64,000 nucleotides of DNA from UBA5078 sp040384465 (GTDB lineage: Bacteria > Pseudomonadota > Gammaproteobacteria > Pseudomonadales > Pseudohongiellaceae): assembly GCA_040384465.1 (NCBI GenBank), contig JAZKJF010000008.1:124001-188000 (forward strand). The letters run 5' to 3'. Position numbers and translations under genes: made by a program. Position 1 is the stretch's first letter, and the number at the start of each line of letters is the position of its first letter. Positions 44,137-53,101 of the stretch are shown here, piece by piece. Under the pieces are notes generated by a model. The model searched no databases and was not told where the DNA came from. It saw only the letters and a list, made by a program, of their open reading frames with translations.

Positions 44137-46293
44137 TTACTGCAGCAGAGACAGAACTTGCTGCGGTGCGGCGTTAGCCTGAGACAGAATCGAGATACCT
44201 GCTTGTTGCAGAATCTTGCTTCTGGACAGTGAAGCGGCCTCTGCGGCGAAGTCGGCATCCTGAATTCGCGAGTTCGCTGCTGTCAGGTTTTCAGACACTA
44301 CCGCCAGGTTGGAGATCGTGGATTCCAGTCGGTTTTGCACCGCACCGAGCTTGGAACGTTCAGAACTCACGCTTGCCAGGGCATTGTCGATCGCTACGAT
44401 TGCAGTGTTGGCACCGTCAAGAGTAGAGATGTCGATGTCCTTCACGTATTGACCAGTGGTAGCACCACCGAATTCACCAATCTCCAGGCCTACTGCAGCC
44501 AGACCGGTGTTGCCATTCACGCCGGCAGACACAGTGATTTCACTGGCAGAACTCAGAGTCACTTTGGAGCCTGTGGTTTCTGCAGTGTTCGCGTAAGTAC
44601 CCGCAACAGCGAAGTCACTCTGACCGATACCAGCGACGCTCGCGTCAAGTCCGAAGTAGGCGCCGACCGCTGTACTGGCCGCTGCCTTGTCAACCGCTAC
44701 AGAGATGTTGCGGCCATCAGCAGCGTTCAAGGTGATCGAACCGCCGTTGAAAGTTGCCGTCACACCAGTAGTACCTTCAGAGGCGTTGATCAGATCGACA
44801 GTAGACGCAATGTCAGTCGCCTGGTCGCCAGTAGAGGTCAGTGTGCCGACGCTCGTGCCGTTGATGTACAGGTCAGATGCATGGCCAGTTGTGGCAGTTG
44901 CAGCCGCAACGTTGGCGGCAGTACCACCGACCACAGTTGTCGCGTTCACAGTCGCAGTAACACCGGTTTCAGAGGTGCTGCGGTTGATCGCGGCAGCGAT
45001 GGAGATACCGCTGGCGGCCTTGCTGCTGGAAGTGGCAGTCACGTCAGAGGCTGTATCATCAGTCGCGACAGACGCGCCAATTGCCACACCATTGATCACC
45101 AGGTCACCAGTAGACAGCGTGTTTGCTGTACCACCGCTGGCCACTGTCTGTGCATTGGAAGTGACAGAGGCAGTTCCCGCGGTGTAGCTTCCTGCCGCCA
45201 GACCGGAGTTGGCCAGGGTGGCCCCTGCTGTGCCGTCGCCACCGCTGACAGTGATGCTGCTGGTTGCGCTGTCTGCCACCAGAGTGTAACCACCGGTGTA
45301 GGTCGCTGCTGCTGCCACACCAGTAGATGCCGCTGTCAGAGTCGTGAAGGAGGTAGTGATGTTGCGGCCATCGGCAGCTGACAAGGTCACACCCTTGTCG
45401 TCATCGCCTGTGTCCGTTGCTGTCACACCAGTTTGCGCGCTCTTGGCATTGATGGCTTCGACGACTGCGGAACGGCTGCTGGCTGCGTCGCCAGTGGTGG
45501 TGACGTTAATCGCTGTGCCGTTGATGGTGATGGAGCCGGATGCAGCTGCTGCTGTCATGTCGGTACCCGCAACAGTGTTGGTGCTGACCATTGCTGTTAC
45601 ACCAGTTTCATCGCTGGAAGCGTTGATCGCGGCCACTTTGGAGATGGCGCTGGCTGCAGCGTTGGCAGTTGACGCTGTGTCATCTGCTGAGCTGGAAGCG
45701 CGGATCGCCACACCGTTGATGCTCAGGTCACCTGAGCCCAGCGCTGCGCTGCTGCCTACTGCAGACACACCACCGTTTTTCGCGGTGCCGATGTTGTCTG
45801 AAGTCAGTTTGCCGATGCTGAAGCTGACTGACTCGCCGACGTTCGCGCCGACTTGCAGTTGTGTGGACAGTGAGCCGTCCAGCAGGTTGATGCCGTTGAA
45901 CTTGGTCTGTTCGCCGAGGCGGGTGATTTCCGCTACCAGCTGACCGACTTCGTCCTGGAGTGCCTGACGGTCAACATCGCTGTTGGTGGCGTTGGCAGAC
46001 TGTACTGACAGTTCACGGATACGTTGCAGACCGTCGGTCATGGAACCCAGTGAACCCTCTGCAGTTTGTGCCAGAGACACACCGTCACCGGCGTTGCGGA
46101 TCGCGACATTCAGACCCTTGATCTGAGACTGGAAGCGCGTAGAAATTGCGAGACCTGCTGCGTCGTCTTTTGCACTGTTGATGCGCAGACCTGAAGAGAG
46201 GCGTTCCAAAGCCTGGTTACTACCAGCCTGAGAACTGTTCAGATTACGCTGAGCGTTAAGCGATGCGATATTGGTATTAATTACTTGAGCCAT
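44137..46293 (-). CDS. fliC: Flagellin FliC with expanded outer domain
   Basis: This is the filament subunit, 718 aa. The ATG at 46293 starts the invariant MAQVINTNIASLNAQRNLN. The D0/D1 N-terminal region runs to about residue 160 (LSSGLRINSAKDDAAGLAI, LQRIRELSVQSANATN) and the C-terminal D1/D0 region is about 615-718 (LGAVQNRLESTISNLAVVSENL, ending QQVLSLLQ). The surface-exposed middle contains two long similar units at about residues 185-316 and 394-536, rich in Ala, Thr, Gly and Ser, each with two ING...AIN patterns of the Flagellin_IN type. It is larger than common flagellins (about 400-500 aa) but below the known giant class. It has a sigma-28 promoter and a strong terminator. Confidence 0.97.
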   Translation of the reverse strand: MAQVINTNIASLNAQRNLNSSQAGSNQALERLSSGLRINSAKDDAAGLAISTRFQSQIKGLNVAIRNAGDGVSLAQTAEGSLGSMTDGLQRIRELSVQSANATNSDVDRQALQDEVGQLVAEITRLGEQTKFNGINLLDGSLSTQLQVGANVGESVSFSIGKLTSDNIGTAKNGGVSAVGSSAALGSGDLSINGVAIRASSSADDTASTANAAASAISKVAAINASSDETGVTAMVSTNTVAGTDMTAAAASGSITINGTAINVTTTGDAASSRSAVVEAINAKSAQTGVTATDTGDDDKGVTLSAADGRNITTSFTTLTAASTGVAAAATYTGGYTLVADSATSSITVSGGDGTAGATLANSGLAAGSYTAGTASVTSNAQTVASGGTANTLSTGDLVINGVAIGASVATDDTASDVTATSSSKAASGISIAAAINRSTSETGVTATVNATTVVGGTAANVAAATATTGHASDLYINGTSVGTLTSTGDQATDIASTVDLINASEGTTGVTATFNGGSITLNAADGRNISVAVDKAAASTAVGAYFGLDASVAGIGQSDFAVAGTYANTAETTGSKVTLSSASEITVSAGVNGNTGLAAVGLEIGEFGGATTGQYVKDIDISTLDGANTAIVAIDNALASVSSERSKLGAVQNRLESTISNLAVVSENLTAANSRIQDADFAAEAASLSRSKILQQAGISILSQANAAPQQVLSLLQ
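44686..45114 (-). repeat. Flagellin outer-domain repeat, copy B
   Basis: Encodes residues about 394-536. It contains GDLVINGVAIGASVATDDTA, AAAINRSTSETGVTATV, DLYINGTSVGTLTSTGDQAT, TVDLINASEGTTGVTATF and NAADGRNISV. These match the elements of copy A in the same order with small insertions, indicating an internal duplication of about 130-140 residues. Confidence 0.7.
45346..45741 (-). repeat. Flagellin outer-domain repeat, copy A
   Basis: Encodes residues about 185-316. It contains GDLSINGVAIRASSSADDTA, then VAAINASSDETGVTA, SITINGTAINVTTTGDAA, VVEAINAKSAQTGVTA and SAADGRNI. The same order of elements recurs in copy B. The correspondence is judged by eye from the protein; DNA identity was not computed. 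Confidence 0.7.
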
Positions 46294-46472
46294 TCTTTGA
46301 TACTCCTGGTTGGACACGTTAAACTGAGCCGCATATCGGAGAAGTATTGTTGCTCACCCCTATGCGTTATCAGGGTTAACGACACGAGTAAAAAAAGCTT
46401 TAGCAGGACTGTATAAATTTTGTTGTTTTTCAACAGACAAGCGAAAAAATCGCTAAAACTTGAGAGAAAACC

Positions 46473-46499
46473 TTATCGGCCCCGTTTTGAAAAGCATTA
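46473..46499 (-). promoter_or_regulatory. Sigma-28 (FliA) promoter of fliC
   Basis: On the minus strand TAATGCTT (46499-46492) resembles the -35 TAAAGTTT. GCCGATAA (46480-46473) is a perfect -10, and the TAAA-to-GCCG spacing is 15 bases. Transcription would start near 46466, giving a 5' leader of about 170 bases before the flagellin ATG. Confidence 0.88.
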
Positions 46500-46518
46500 A
46501 TTTATTTTTGGAAATTAC

Positions 46519-46869
46519 ATGAAAAGCAACCAGGACCACTCACGAGAGCAGCAGGAACGCCACTGGCAGGAGATACTGAGCCTGTCCGTGAAGATGCGGG
46601 AATTTGCGGAAAAACGTGACTGGCCGTCGCTGCAAAACGCAATGGAAAAACGGGAAACGCTTCTCCCTCTTTACTTTAATGAGAACACTTCGGCACCGAA
46701 GGTCACGGAAAAAATAGAACGGATCGGAATTTTGCAGAAAATCGACAAGACTGTATTGGAATTGACGAACAAGAACAAAGGGCTTCTGACCAACGAGATC
46801 GTCAGATTGCAGAAAGGCAAGAACGGATTGGCAGCCTATGCAGCAGGTCAGTCAGAGCCGTCAGCATAA
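46519..46869 (+). CDS. FliT-like flagellar chaperone (probable)
   Basis: A 116-aa, highly charged, mostly helical protein. The pattern WQEILSLSVKMREFAEKRDWPSLQNAMEKRETLL, then IGILQKIDKTVLELTNKNK and LQKGKNGLAAYA, resembles FliT-type chaperones, which bind the cap protein FliD and regulate class II genes. The position next to fliC supports this, but in Pseudomonas fliT follows fliS on the same strand. Here it is divergent from fliC, and its start is only 20 bases from the fliC -35. It converges on flgL with a 26-base gap. Similarity is by eye, so the name is probable. Confidence 0.65.
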   Translation: MKSNQDHSREQQERHWQEILSLSVKMREFAEKRDWPSLQNAMEKRETLLPLYFNENTSAPKVTEKIERIGILQKIDKTVLELTNKNKGLLTNEIVRLQKGKNGLAAYAAGQSEPSA

Positions 46870-46895
46870 AACGGCCCCACACGCCCTCACAGCGC

Positions 46896-48140
46896 TTAGA
46901 TGTATTTGAAAATGGACAGCTTGCTGACGCGCGCGAAGCTCGCCTGTGCCGCCTCCAGAATGAAACTCTCCTGACTCAATTGACTGATAGCCTTCGAGTA
47001 ATCAAGGTCGGCGATTTCCGACAGTGCTGATTTGATCACCAGTTCGAACTCGGCATTGTTGCTGCGGCTTGCTTCCACCAGATTAAGGCGGGCCCCCACC
47101 GAGCTGCGCGTTTCCAGCAAGGTCGTCTGGGCGTTATTGAGATTGCCGAGGGTGTTCGCCACTTCGTTCGCCAGTGCCTGCTTGTCGGCACCCGTGTCGC
47201 TGAGGTCTTTGAGCGCGACAATGAAATCTTCGAGGTTGGTCAATAATCCCTTCTTGTTGCTGGATTCCACGATGAAGGTATCACCAACCATCGGCTCACC
47301 CGAGATCCGCACCCCCGCCCCTTTGAACTCGATCAGCTCGCCCGAAAGAAAAGGCTGGTTCTCCTTGAGGATACGGCCATCGGAAGCCTGCTTGATGTTG
47401 TAGGTCAGCAGCGGTGGATCTACTTCATCCATCGGCCGGAATTCGATGATGACATCCTCTGGATAAAATTTGGCGAATGCAGCCGGGTCGGTAATGCGCT
47501 CTCCCCCGATGATGGCTGGCGGCACACCCCGGTTACCGGCGTTGGCATGCCCCACGACGGTGTTGACCACGCTCTTCACATCGACAAACACTTCCTTGCC
47601 GGAATCGCTGGAGGCCACCGACGTCGCCGGGGCAATCTGAATGGACCGCTGGCCCTCGTCGCCGACATAGCGGTAACGGCCATCGTCACCCAGCACAAAG
47701 GGTTCGGACTTGCCCTGATACCCGGCGAAGATGAACTCACCGCTAGCGTCGCGGCTGTTCATCATCTGTGCCATGGACTTCACCACACTCTGCATCTCGA
47801 TGGCGATGAAACCACGCTGCTCTTTGTTCAGTGCACCGTCGCCTGCCTGTGTCACCAGTTCCTGGGCACGCAGCACCAGATCGCTGACCCCGGCAATCGC
47901 CACCTCTTCACGTTGCAGACGATTGGTGAGTGTTTCCAGATTGCTGTTGTACTGATCGTTGAGCGCCAGCTCCTGATTCAACGCCAGAATACGCGTGGTG
48001 GCGATAGGGTCATCCCCGGGAGTCAGCACCCTCTTGTTGCCGGCAATCTGCTCCTGCGTCTTGCTGACCGCCTTCTGGAGGTCAAGCATGCCGGCCAGGC
48101 CGGTGGCGTGCATCTGCATTGTCGAGAGTCGTAAACCCAT
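46896..48140 (-). CDS. flgL: Hook-filament junction protein FlgL
   Basis: FlgL is the junction protein between FlgK and flagellin. The 414-aa product begins MGLRLSTMQMHATGLAGMLD and has flagellin-like terminal helices: LTPGDDPIATTRILALNQEL and the C-terminal LVIKSALSEIADLDYSKAI, SFILEAAQASFARVSKLSIF. Its length is close to that in Pseudomonas, and no Flagellin_IN-like repeats are seen. It follows flgK by 18 bases. Confidence 0.96.
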   Translation of the reverse strand: MGLRLSTMQMHATGLAGMLDLQKAVSKTQEQIAGNKRVLTPGDDPIATTRILALNQELALNDQYNSNLETLTNRLQREEVAIAGVSDLVLRAQELVTQAGDGALNKEQRGFIAIEMQSVVKSMAQMMNSRDASGEFIFAGYQGKSEPFVLGDDGRYRYVGDEGQRSIQIAPATSVASSDSGKEVFVDVKSVVNTVVGHANAGNRGVPPAIIGGERITDPAAFAKFYPEDVIIEFRPMDEVDPPLLTYNIKQASDGRILKENQPFLSGELIEFKGAGVRISGEPMVGDTFIVESSNKKGLLTNLEDFIVALKDLSDTGADKQALANEVANTLGNLNNAQTTLLETRSSVGARLNLVEASRSNNAEFELVIKSALSEIADLDYSKAISQLSQESFILEAAQASFARVSKLSIFKYI

Positions 48141-48158
48141 ATCCCTTACCTCTGCGTT

Positions 48159-51100
48159 TTATAAAGACAGCAACGCATCGAACATTTCCTTGGCCATGGA
48201 GATCAGGCGGGCAGAAGCGTTGTAGTGCTGTTCAAATTGAATGAGGCGCGCAGCCTCTTCATCCATATTCACCCCGGACACCGACTGCAGGGCCGACATC
48301 GATTGCCGCAACAGCGTCTCGCTGGCAGCCTGACTCAAACGCCCCTGGCTGGTCAGGATGCCGAGGTTTTCGACCAACTGACCATAAGCGCCTTGATAGG
48401 TGAGATTGCCATTGGACAGGGTCAGGTCGTTGTTGAGCGACAGCATCGCCGCGCCGTTGCGATTGTCCGCAGAACCGTCGGTGTTGTAGCTCACCAGAAA
48501 GGTATCCCCCGCCTGCGGTGCGCCGCTGATGCCTTGGCCGCTGTTGATGCTGACCTGATAGCCCATGAAATTGCTCTGCGCTACCGGCGCTGAACCAAAC
48601 AGACCGTTGGTGCGGTTGGACGACAGGCGGGTATTGGCGGCGAGTTGCACATCGACGGTGCCGCCAATCGTGAAATCACTGGTCAATGACACACCCCGGC
48701 TGCTGCCTTGAAAGAGCGCGCCATAAGTGCCTTGCACCGCGCTGATCGCCACCTGGGAAGCACTGCCATACGCTTGCGAAGCGATGGTCAGCAATCCGGC
48801 GCCATCCACGCCCACCGTCACCGGATCACTGCCATTGGCGGTCAGCGCGGCGTTGATGGCGTTGCCGATCAGATCCACCACTTCGCTGGCGTCGGCGGCG
48901 CTGCCGGTGAGTGTCACCAGCACCTTGTCCTGACCATTCACGCCGATCTCGAACTGGTGCGGCCCGTTCACCGTAAAATCGAATCCGGCAGAGATGCTGA
49001 TATTGCCCGTGAGCATGGCGTTGGAGCCCGAGGTCTGCTCGCCACTGGCTGACCCAGTGACCACCAGATCCTGCATGGTGCTGCCGGCCGTCAGGCTGAT
49101 CACCGAATCGGCGCCCTGACTGGTCGAGGTGAACCGCAACACGCCGTTGTCATCCAGGTCGACTGTGACGCGCCCGTTCAGTCCGGTAAGACCTGCCGAG
49201 GCGTCGATCTGCGCTTGAATGTCGGCTACCAGCGCACTGCCATCCCCGGCGGCATAACTCTGGTTGAGCATGATCGAATCGGAATAGGCATCATCGACGC
49301 TGAGCAGGAAGCTGCCGTTCTGCGCGGAGAAATTGAAGGCATTGCGCGCATCGAGCCCACTGGCATACACCGCTGGCATAGCGCCACGATCCGGCCCCGT
49401 GATACGCAAAGGCTCGATGCCCAGAGGATCACCACCGGTAATGTTGCTCACCGTAAGGGTTCGCTCGCCACGGGCGGAACGCAGCTCGATGAAGCCTGAC
49501 GCATTCAACTCAACCTTGACCACCCCGGCCCCCATGGCATTGTCGATATCCTTCTGCACTGCTCGCAGCACATCACGCGCTGCATAATTCCCAGGTGTCA
49601 GGGCCACGGCGGTTTTACCCAGACCGGTGTCGATGGTGAAGCTCGAATTCACGGCGATGTTGACCCCCGCATTCATGTTCTTGCGGCCGACGATGGAGCG
49701 CAGATCGCCATCGCGTACTGTCACGGAATCTCCCGCATTGCCGCTCACTTTGACCTGCAGGTCGACGCCTGTGGTAGAGCGCACTGTCAGCCTTGTGCCA
49801 TCGCTTTCCGCAAAAATGCCCATGGCGGTCAGCGACTTGTTGGTATTGATGCGGTCGCGCACGAAATCCGCTGTCAAGGGATCAGGCACCACTTGCGGCA
49901 ACAACTCCCCTGCCAGCACCAGGCGCGGGTCGGTCAGCTCGACGCCGTTGAGCGTCAGCGTCAGCGGCGCGCCGCTGCCGTCACTGCGAAACTCCGACAG
50001 CTGCATGCGGGTCAACGCACTGGCACTGATACCATTCAGGCCGGAGAGCTGTTGAGCAATCTGCGCGGCAGTCTGGTTCTGACCAAGCTGCACGCGAGTT
50101 TCGGTCACGTAACCGTTGACAGGATCGGTCGTCAGCAGCGTCACCATCTCTTCCTGATAGCCGTTGTTGGTCAACCCGAGATTAGCCCTGGCGGCCCCAC
50201 TGCCCAGCGTGCTGACCGACGTGCCACCTGGGTCATCCGGAAATACATCGTTAACGACACCCGGCGAGAAGCGCTGGTTGTTCAGAGGCGGACGCAGCGA
50301 CACCGGGTTGGCGGGATCGGAATAATCCAGCACGTCGTAAGTGGTCGGTGATGTAAAACGGATTAGGATCGGCGGGCTCAGCTCACCGGGGACACTGGTA
50401 AAGGCGGCGGTCGTAATGTCGGTGACCTTGCCGGGCAGAATGAAGGCCCCACCCTGATTCCCGGCGCTGGTCTGAGTACGCACGGGAGAGGCGAAGGCAA
50501 AGGCTTCGGGCCGGGTGATCAGCACTTTGATGTCGCTGGCGCCCTGCGTCGTTGGCTGAATCTGGAACTTGTCACCCGCCTGGAACGAACCGGACGCGAT
50601 GTTGATGGAGAAACCATCAACCTCAATCTTGTGCGGAAGTTTGTCACCGAGCACGCCCTGCGCCACCAGTTTGCTATCGGCTTCCCGCAGCAGAGAGTAC
50701 TGCAGGCCCGGGCCGGGGAAGTCCAGTTTGTAGGTGCTGGTGGTCAGCTGACTGACGTCGTTGATCATCACGGACAGCTGGCGGTCGTTGGGGGGCGCGT
50801 TGGTGGAATCGCCGCGCACCCGGTTCTTCAACAGCACCGGGTCGTTGATGTCGGTGAACAGGGAGTGGCCCAGATTGCCTTCGAGATCGATGCCGAGGTG
50901 CTGCTGTTTGTTGATGCCGTCAGAGAGCGCCAGCGCGATCCGGCCCAATGACGCCAGCGCTGGTTCCAATGCTTCTTTGCGAAAGCGCACCAGCCCGCCC
51001 AGTTCGCCGCCGGTCAGCTGATTGGTCACTATGCGCACTTCATCGTTGAGTCGGAAGGCGATCTCTCTGCGGTCGGGCTGCAGAGGGCCGGCAATCGACA

Positions 51101-51833
51101 TCACTTCGCTGGGGTTCGGCCCGATGACCAGGCCCTGCCCTTCGCCGATAAACACGTCGATGGTCTGGTTGCCCTGCGGCACCACGGAGACCTCCACAAA
51201 CTTGGAGAGATCGCGTACCAGCGCATCGCGCCTGTCGAGCAGATCATTCGGGTACTTGCCGACAGTCGCGCCCACCGAATTGCCAATCGCGTCGTTGAGT
51301 TGGGCGATTTCCTTGGCAATCGTGGTGACATTGGCGGCGAGTGTGTCGAACTGTTTATTGATCGCGATGTTCTGGCTGAGCAGCTTGGTTTCCAGCGTTT
51401 TGAAGTTCTGCGTCAGCATGTTGGTCTGGGTCAGCAGCAGCTGACGCCCCAGCAGCGAGGCCGGATCGTTCGAGGACTCATTGAGCGCATCGAAGAAATT
51501 GTTCATCCCGGTGGCAAGACTGCTGGACGGGCTCGCGAGCAGGTTGTCGGTCTGGTTGATGTTGGAGAGGTAAGCATCGAAATCGGCGAGCACCGAGATG
51601 TCGCGGCTGACCTGGTCGACCAGATACTGCTCGGTGTTGCGGAAGATGTCCGTCACGGTGACGCCGGTGCCGACGAACCCCGCGCCCGTCTTCATCGCGG
51701 TGCTGGTGGCGGCGGAAATGGACTGACGGCTGTAGCCATCGGTGTTGGCGTTGACGATGTTCTGTCCGGAGATCGATAGCGCGAGCTGGCTGAGCTTCAG
51801 TCCGGATATTGCGGTGGTAATCAATCCAGCCAT
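48159..51833 (-). CDS. flgK: Giant hook-filament junction protein FlgK (1224 aa)
   Basis: FlgK joins hook and filament. The N-terminal part is typical (NANTDGYSRQSISAAT, GTGVTVTDIFR, YLVDQVSRDI; residues 1-310), as is the C-terminus (VNMDEEAARLIQFEQHYNASARLISMAKEMFD). Typical FlgK proteins have 550-680 residues. The extra length lies mainly between residues 610 and 1040. Four domains like Flagellin_IN lie at about 612-700, 725-798, 830-917 and 949-1035, with FNFSAQNGSFLLSVDDAYSD, VTVDLDDNGVLRFTSTSQGA and VTVGVDGAGLLTIASQAYGS. The frame is continuous. It starts 5 bases after flgJ, so the genes are co-translated. Confidence 0.93.
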   Translation of the reverse strand: MAGLITTAISGLKLSQLALSISGQNIVNANTDGYSRQSISAATSTAMKTGAGFVGTGVTVTDIFRNTEQYLVDQVSRDISVLADFDAYLSNINQTDNLLASPSSSLATGMNNFFDALNESSNDPASLLGRQLLLTQTNMLTQNFKTLETKLLSQNIAINKQFDTLAANVTTIAKEIAQLNDAIGNSVGATVGKYPNDLLDRRDALVRDLSKFVEVSVVPQGNQTIDVFIGEGQGLVIGPNPSEVMSIAGPLQPDRREIAFRLNDEVRIVTNQLTGGELGGLVRFRKEALEPALASLGRIALALSDGINKQQHLGIDLEGNLGHSLFTDINDPVLLKNRVRGDSTNAPPNDRQLSVMINDVSQLTTSTYKLDFPGPGLQYSLLREADSKLVAQGVLGDKLPHKIEVDGFSINIASGSFQAGDKFQIQPTTQGASDIKVLITRPEAFAFASPVRTQTSAGNQGGAFILPGKVTDITTAAFTSVPGELSPPILIRFTSPTTYDVLDYSDPANPVSLRPPLNNQRFSPGVVNDVFPDDPGGTSVSTLGSGAARANLGLTNNGYQEEMVTLLTTDPVNGYVTETRVQLGQNQTAAQIAQQLSGLNGISASALTRMQLSEFRSDGSGAPLTLTLNGVELTDPRLVLAGELLPQVVPDPLTADFVRDRINTNKSLTAMGIFAESDGTRLTVRSTTGVDLQVKVSGNAGDSVTVRDGDLRSIVGRKNMNAGVNIAVNSSFTIDTGLGKTAVALTPGNYAARDVLRAVQKDIDNAMGAGVVKVELNASGFIELRSARGERTLTVSNITGGDPLGIEPLRITGPDRGAMPAVYASGLDARNAFNFSAQNGSFLLSVDDAYSDSIMLNQSYAAGDGSALVADIQAQIDASAGLTGLNGRVTVDLDDNGVLRFTSTSQGADSVISLTAGSTMQDLVVTGSASGEQTSGSNAMLTGNISISAGFDFTVNGPHQFEIGVNGQDKVLVTLTGSAADASEVVDLIGNAINAALTANGSDPVTVGVDGAGLLTIASQAYGSASQVAISAVQGTYGALFQGSSRGVSLTSDFTIGGTVDVQLAANTRLSSNRTNGLFGSAPVAQSNFMGYQVSINSGQGISGAPQAGDTFLVSYNTDGSADNRNGAAMLSLNNDLTLSNGNLTYQGAYGQLVENLGILTSQGRLSQAASETLLRQSMSALQSVSGVNMDEEAARLIQFEQHYNASARLISMAKEMFDALLSL

Positions 51834-51838
51834 TCAGA

Positions 51839-52879
51839 TCACCTCTTCCCTTCGAGCTGACGCAGGCCCATCTGCATGGTGTTGCTGTGCATTACCCGGG
51901 TGAGCTTGCGGGCATACACCGGGTCGGTGGCGTACCCGGCTTCCTGCAGGTGGCGCGCGAAGGACTCGGCGTCGTGACTGTTGTTGAGGGCTTCGCGATA
52001 ACGGGGATTGCCTTCGAGGAAATCCACGTAGTCGTTGAAGCTGTCTTCGAAAGAATCGTAGGAGCGGAAAGTCGCTTTCTCCAGACGCACCACGCCATCT
52101 TCATATTCGGTGGTGTTGACGCTGGCACGCGCCCCGCTCCAGCGTGCATCAGCCTTGATGCCGAACAGGTTATGTGTGCTGGCGCCGTCGGGTCTGGCAA
52201 CCATGCGGCGCCCCCAACCAGTCTCCAACGCCGACTGGGCCAGCAGCATGCGCGGATCCACGCCGATGCGCTCAGCCGCCCGCTCCGCCAGCGGATACAG
52301 CCGACGCACGAATTCCTGGGGCGAATCGATACTTTGCTCCCCCGCAGCCCCCATTCCACGGCCCCCATTTTCCTCCATCTCCAACCGAATCAATGCCTTG
52401 CGTGGGTCAGACCCACGGGTGGCAACGGTGACGGCGGCGGGGCGGGGTTCGAGGGTGCGAGTTGGTGGGTGTTGCTGTATGGAGGTTTCCAACGGGCCTC
52501 GGAGGGGAGCCGCAACGGCAACGGCGCCTTCGGGCGCGTCGAGGGTGGCGGCCGAGGCCTCCAGGCCAAACTGGCCCAGCATCTGTTCGTAGAGCACGTC
52601 GGCCAGGCCAAGTCCGGCGCTCTGGCTCAGGTGCAGGCTCAGCTGGTTGTCAAAATTCTGTTGGTGAAACTCCATCTCATTGCTGTTGAGGAAATTGCCT
52701 TCGCCGAAGGACTTGGTGCTGTCGCGCATGGCCTTGAGCATGATGTTGAGGAACAGCGACTCGAACTGTTGCGCCACCTGACGCAGTGCCGCAGGCGTGT
52801 TCTCCCGGCCCAGTTGCGAGATCGCATTCAGGCCGGAAAGGTCTGTGTAGACGTTCGGATTCTCTACGCGACTTACCAT
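51839..52879 (-). CDS. flgJ: Flagellar peptidoglycan hydrolase FlgJ
   Basis: FlgJ caps the growing rod and opens peptidoglycan. The 346-aa protein has the N-terminal rod-binding domain (about residues 15-105, ALRQVAQQFESLFLNIMLKAMRD), a proline-rich linker (about 110-180) and a C-terminal glucosaminidase-type domain (190-340). The latter carries the catalytic Glu219 in LLAQSALETGWG and YEDGVVRLEKATFRSYDSFEDS. It is the dual-domain form of gamma-proteobacteria. A sigma-54 promoter lies about 137 bases upstream. Confidence 0.96.
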   Translation of the reverse strand: MVSRVENPNVYTDLSGLNAISQLGRENTPAALRQVAQQFESLFLNIMLKAMRDSTKSFGEGNFLNSNEMEFHQQNFDNQLSLHLSQSAGLGLADVLYEQMLGQFGLEASAATLDAPEGAVAVAAPLRGPLETSIQQHPPTRTLEPRPAAVTVATRGSDPRKALIRLEMEENGGRGMGAAGEQSIDSPQEFVRRLYPLAERAAERIGVDPRMLLAQSALETGWGRRMVARPDGASTHNLFGIKADARWSGARASVNTTEYEDGVVRLEKATFRSYDSFEDSFNDYVDFLEGNPRYREALNNSHDAESFARHLQEAGYATDPVYARKLTRVMHSNTMQMGLRQLEGKR

Positions 52880-53015
52880 GTTCAGTCACTCATTTTCATC
52901 TGTCAGAGGGCGGCAGTTATGGCCGACACCGGTTGCCGCCTGGAGGTCAATTCTTGCCGTTGGCGCCGGGTTTCAGGCGGCAAACGCTTCCAGAGGGCCG
53001 TTTACAGAGGATGTA

Positions 53016-53030
53016 GCAAGACGAGTGCCA
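53016..53030 (-). promoter_or_regulatory. Sigma-54 promoter in front of flgJ
   Basis: The minus strand reads TGGCAC-TCGTC-TTGC, a full match to the RpoN consensus with GG at -24 and GC at -12 and correct spacing. Transcription would start near 53004 and read flgJ-flgK-flgL. The -24 box lies inside an arm of a 12-bp inverted repeat. Confidence 0.85.
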
Positions 53031-53052
53031 GAAACCTGATCTGGCACTCGTC
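53020..53052. repeat. 12-bp inverted repeat over the flgJ promoter
   Basis: GACGAGTGCCAG (53020-53031) and CTGGCACTCGTC (53041-53052) are perfect inverted repeats with a 9-base spacer. No T run follows on either strand, so it is not a standard terminator. It sits between the flgI stop and the flgJ start. Confidence 0.8.
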
Positions 53053-53101
53053 GACGGGATTGGGGATGGAATTGGGATGTCGTTGGCAGGCGAACGAAAA
53101 A

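Noticed and set aside
44686..45741. Repeat array as CRISPR-like or mobile element
   Set aside because: The repeats are in frame within flagellin, long and diverged, with no spacers or transposase.
53020..53052. The 12-bp inverted repeat as the flgI terminator
   Set aside because: No T run follows on the minus strand, and the hairpin coincides with the flgJ promoter, so a standard intrinsic terminator is not supported.
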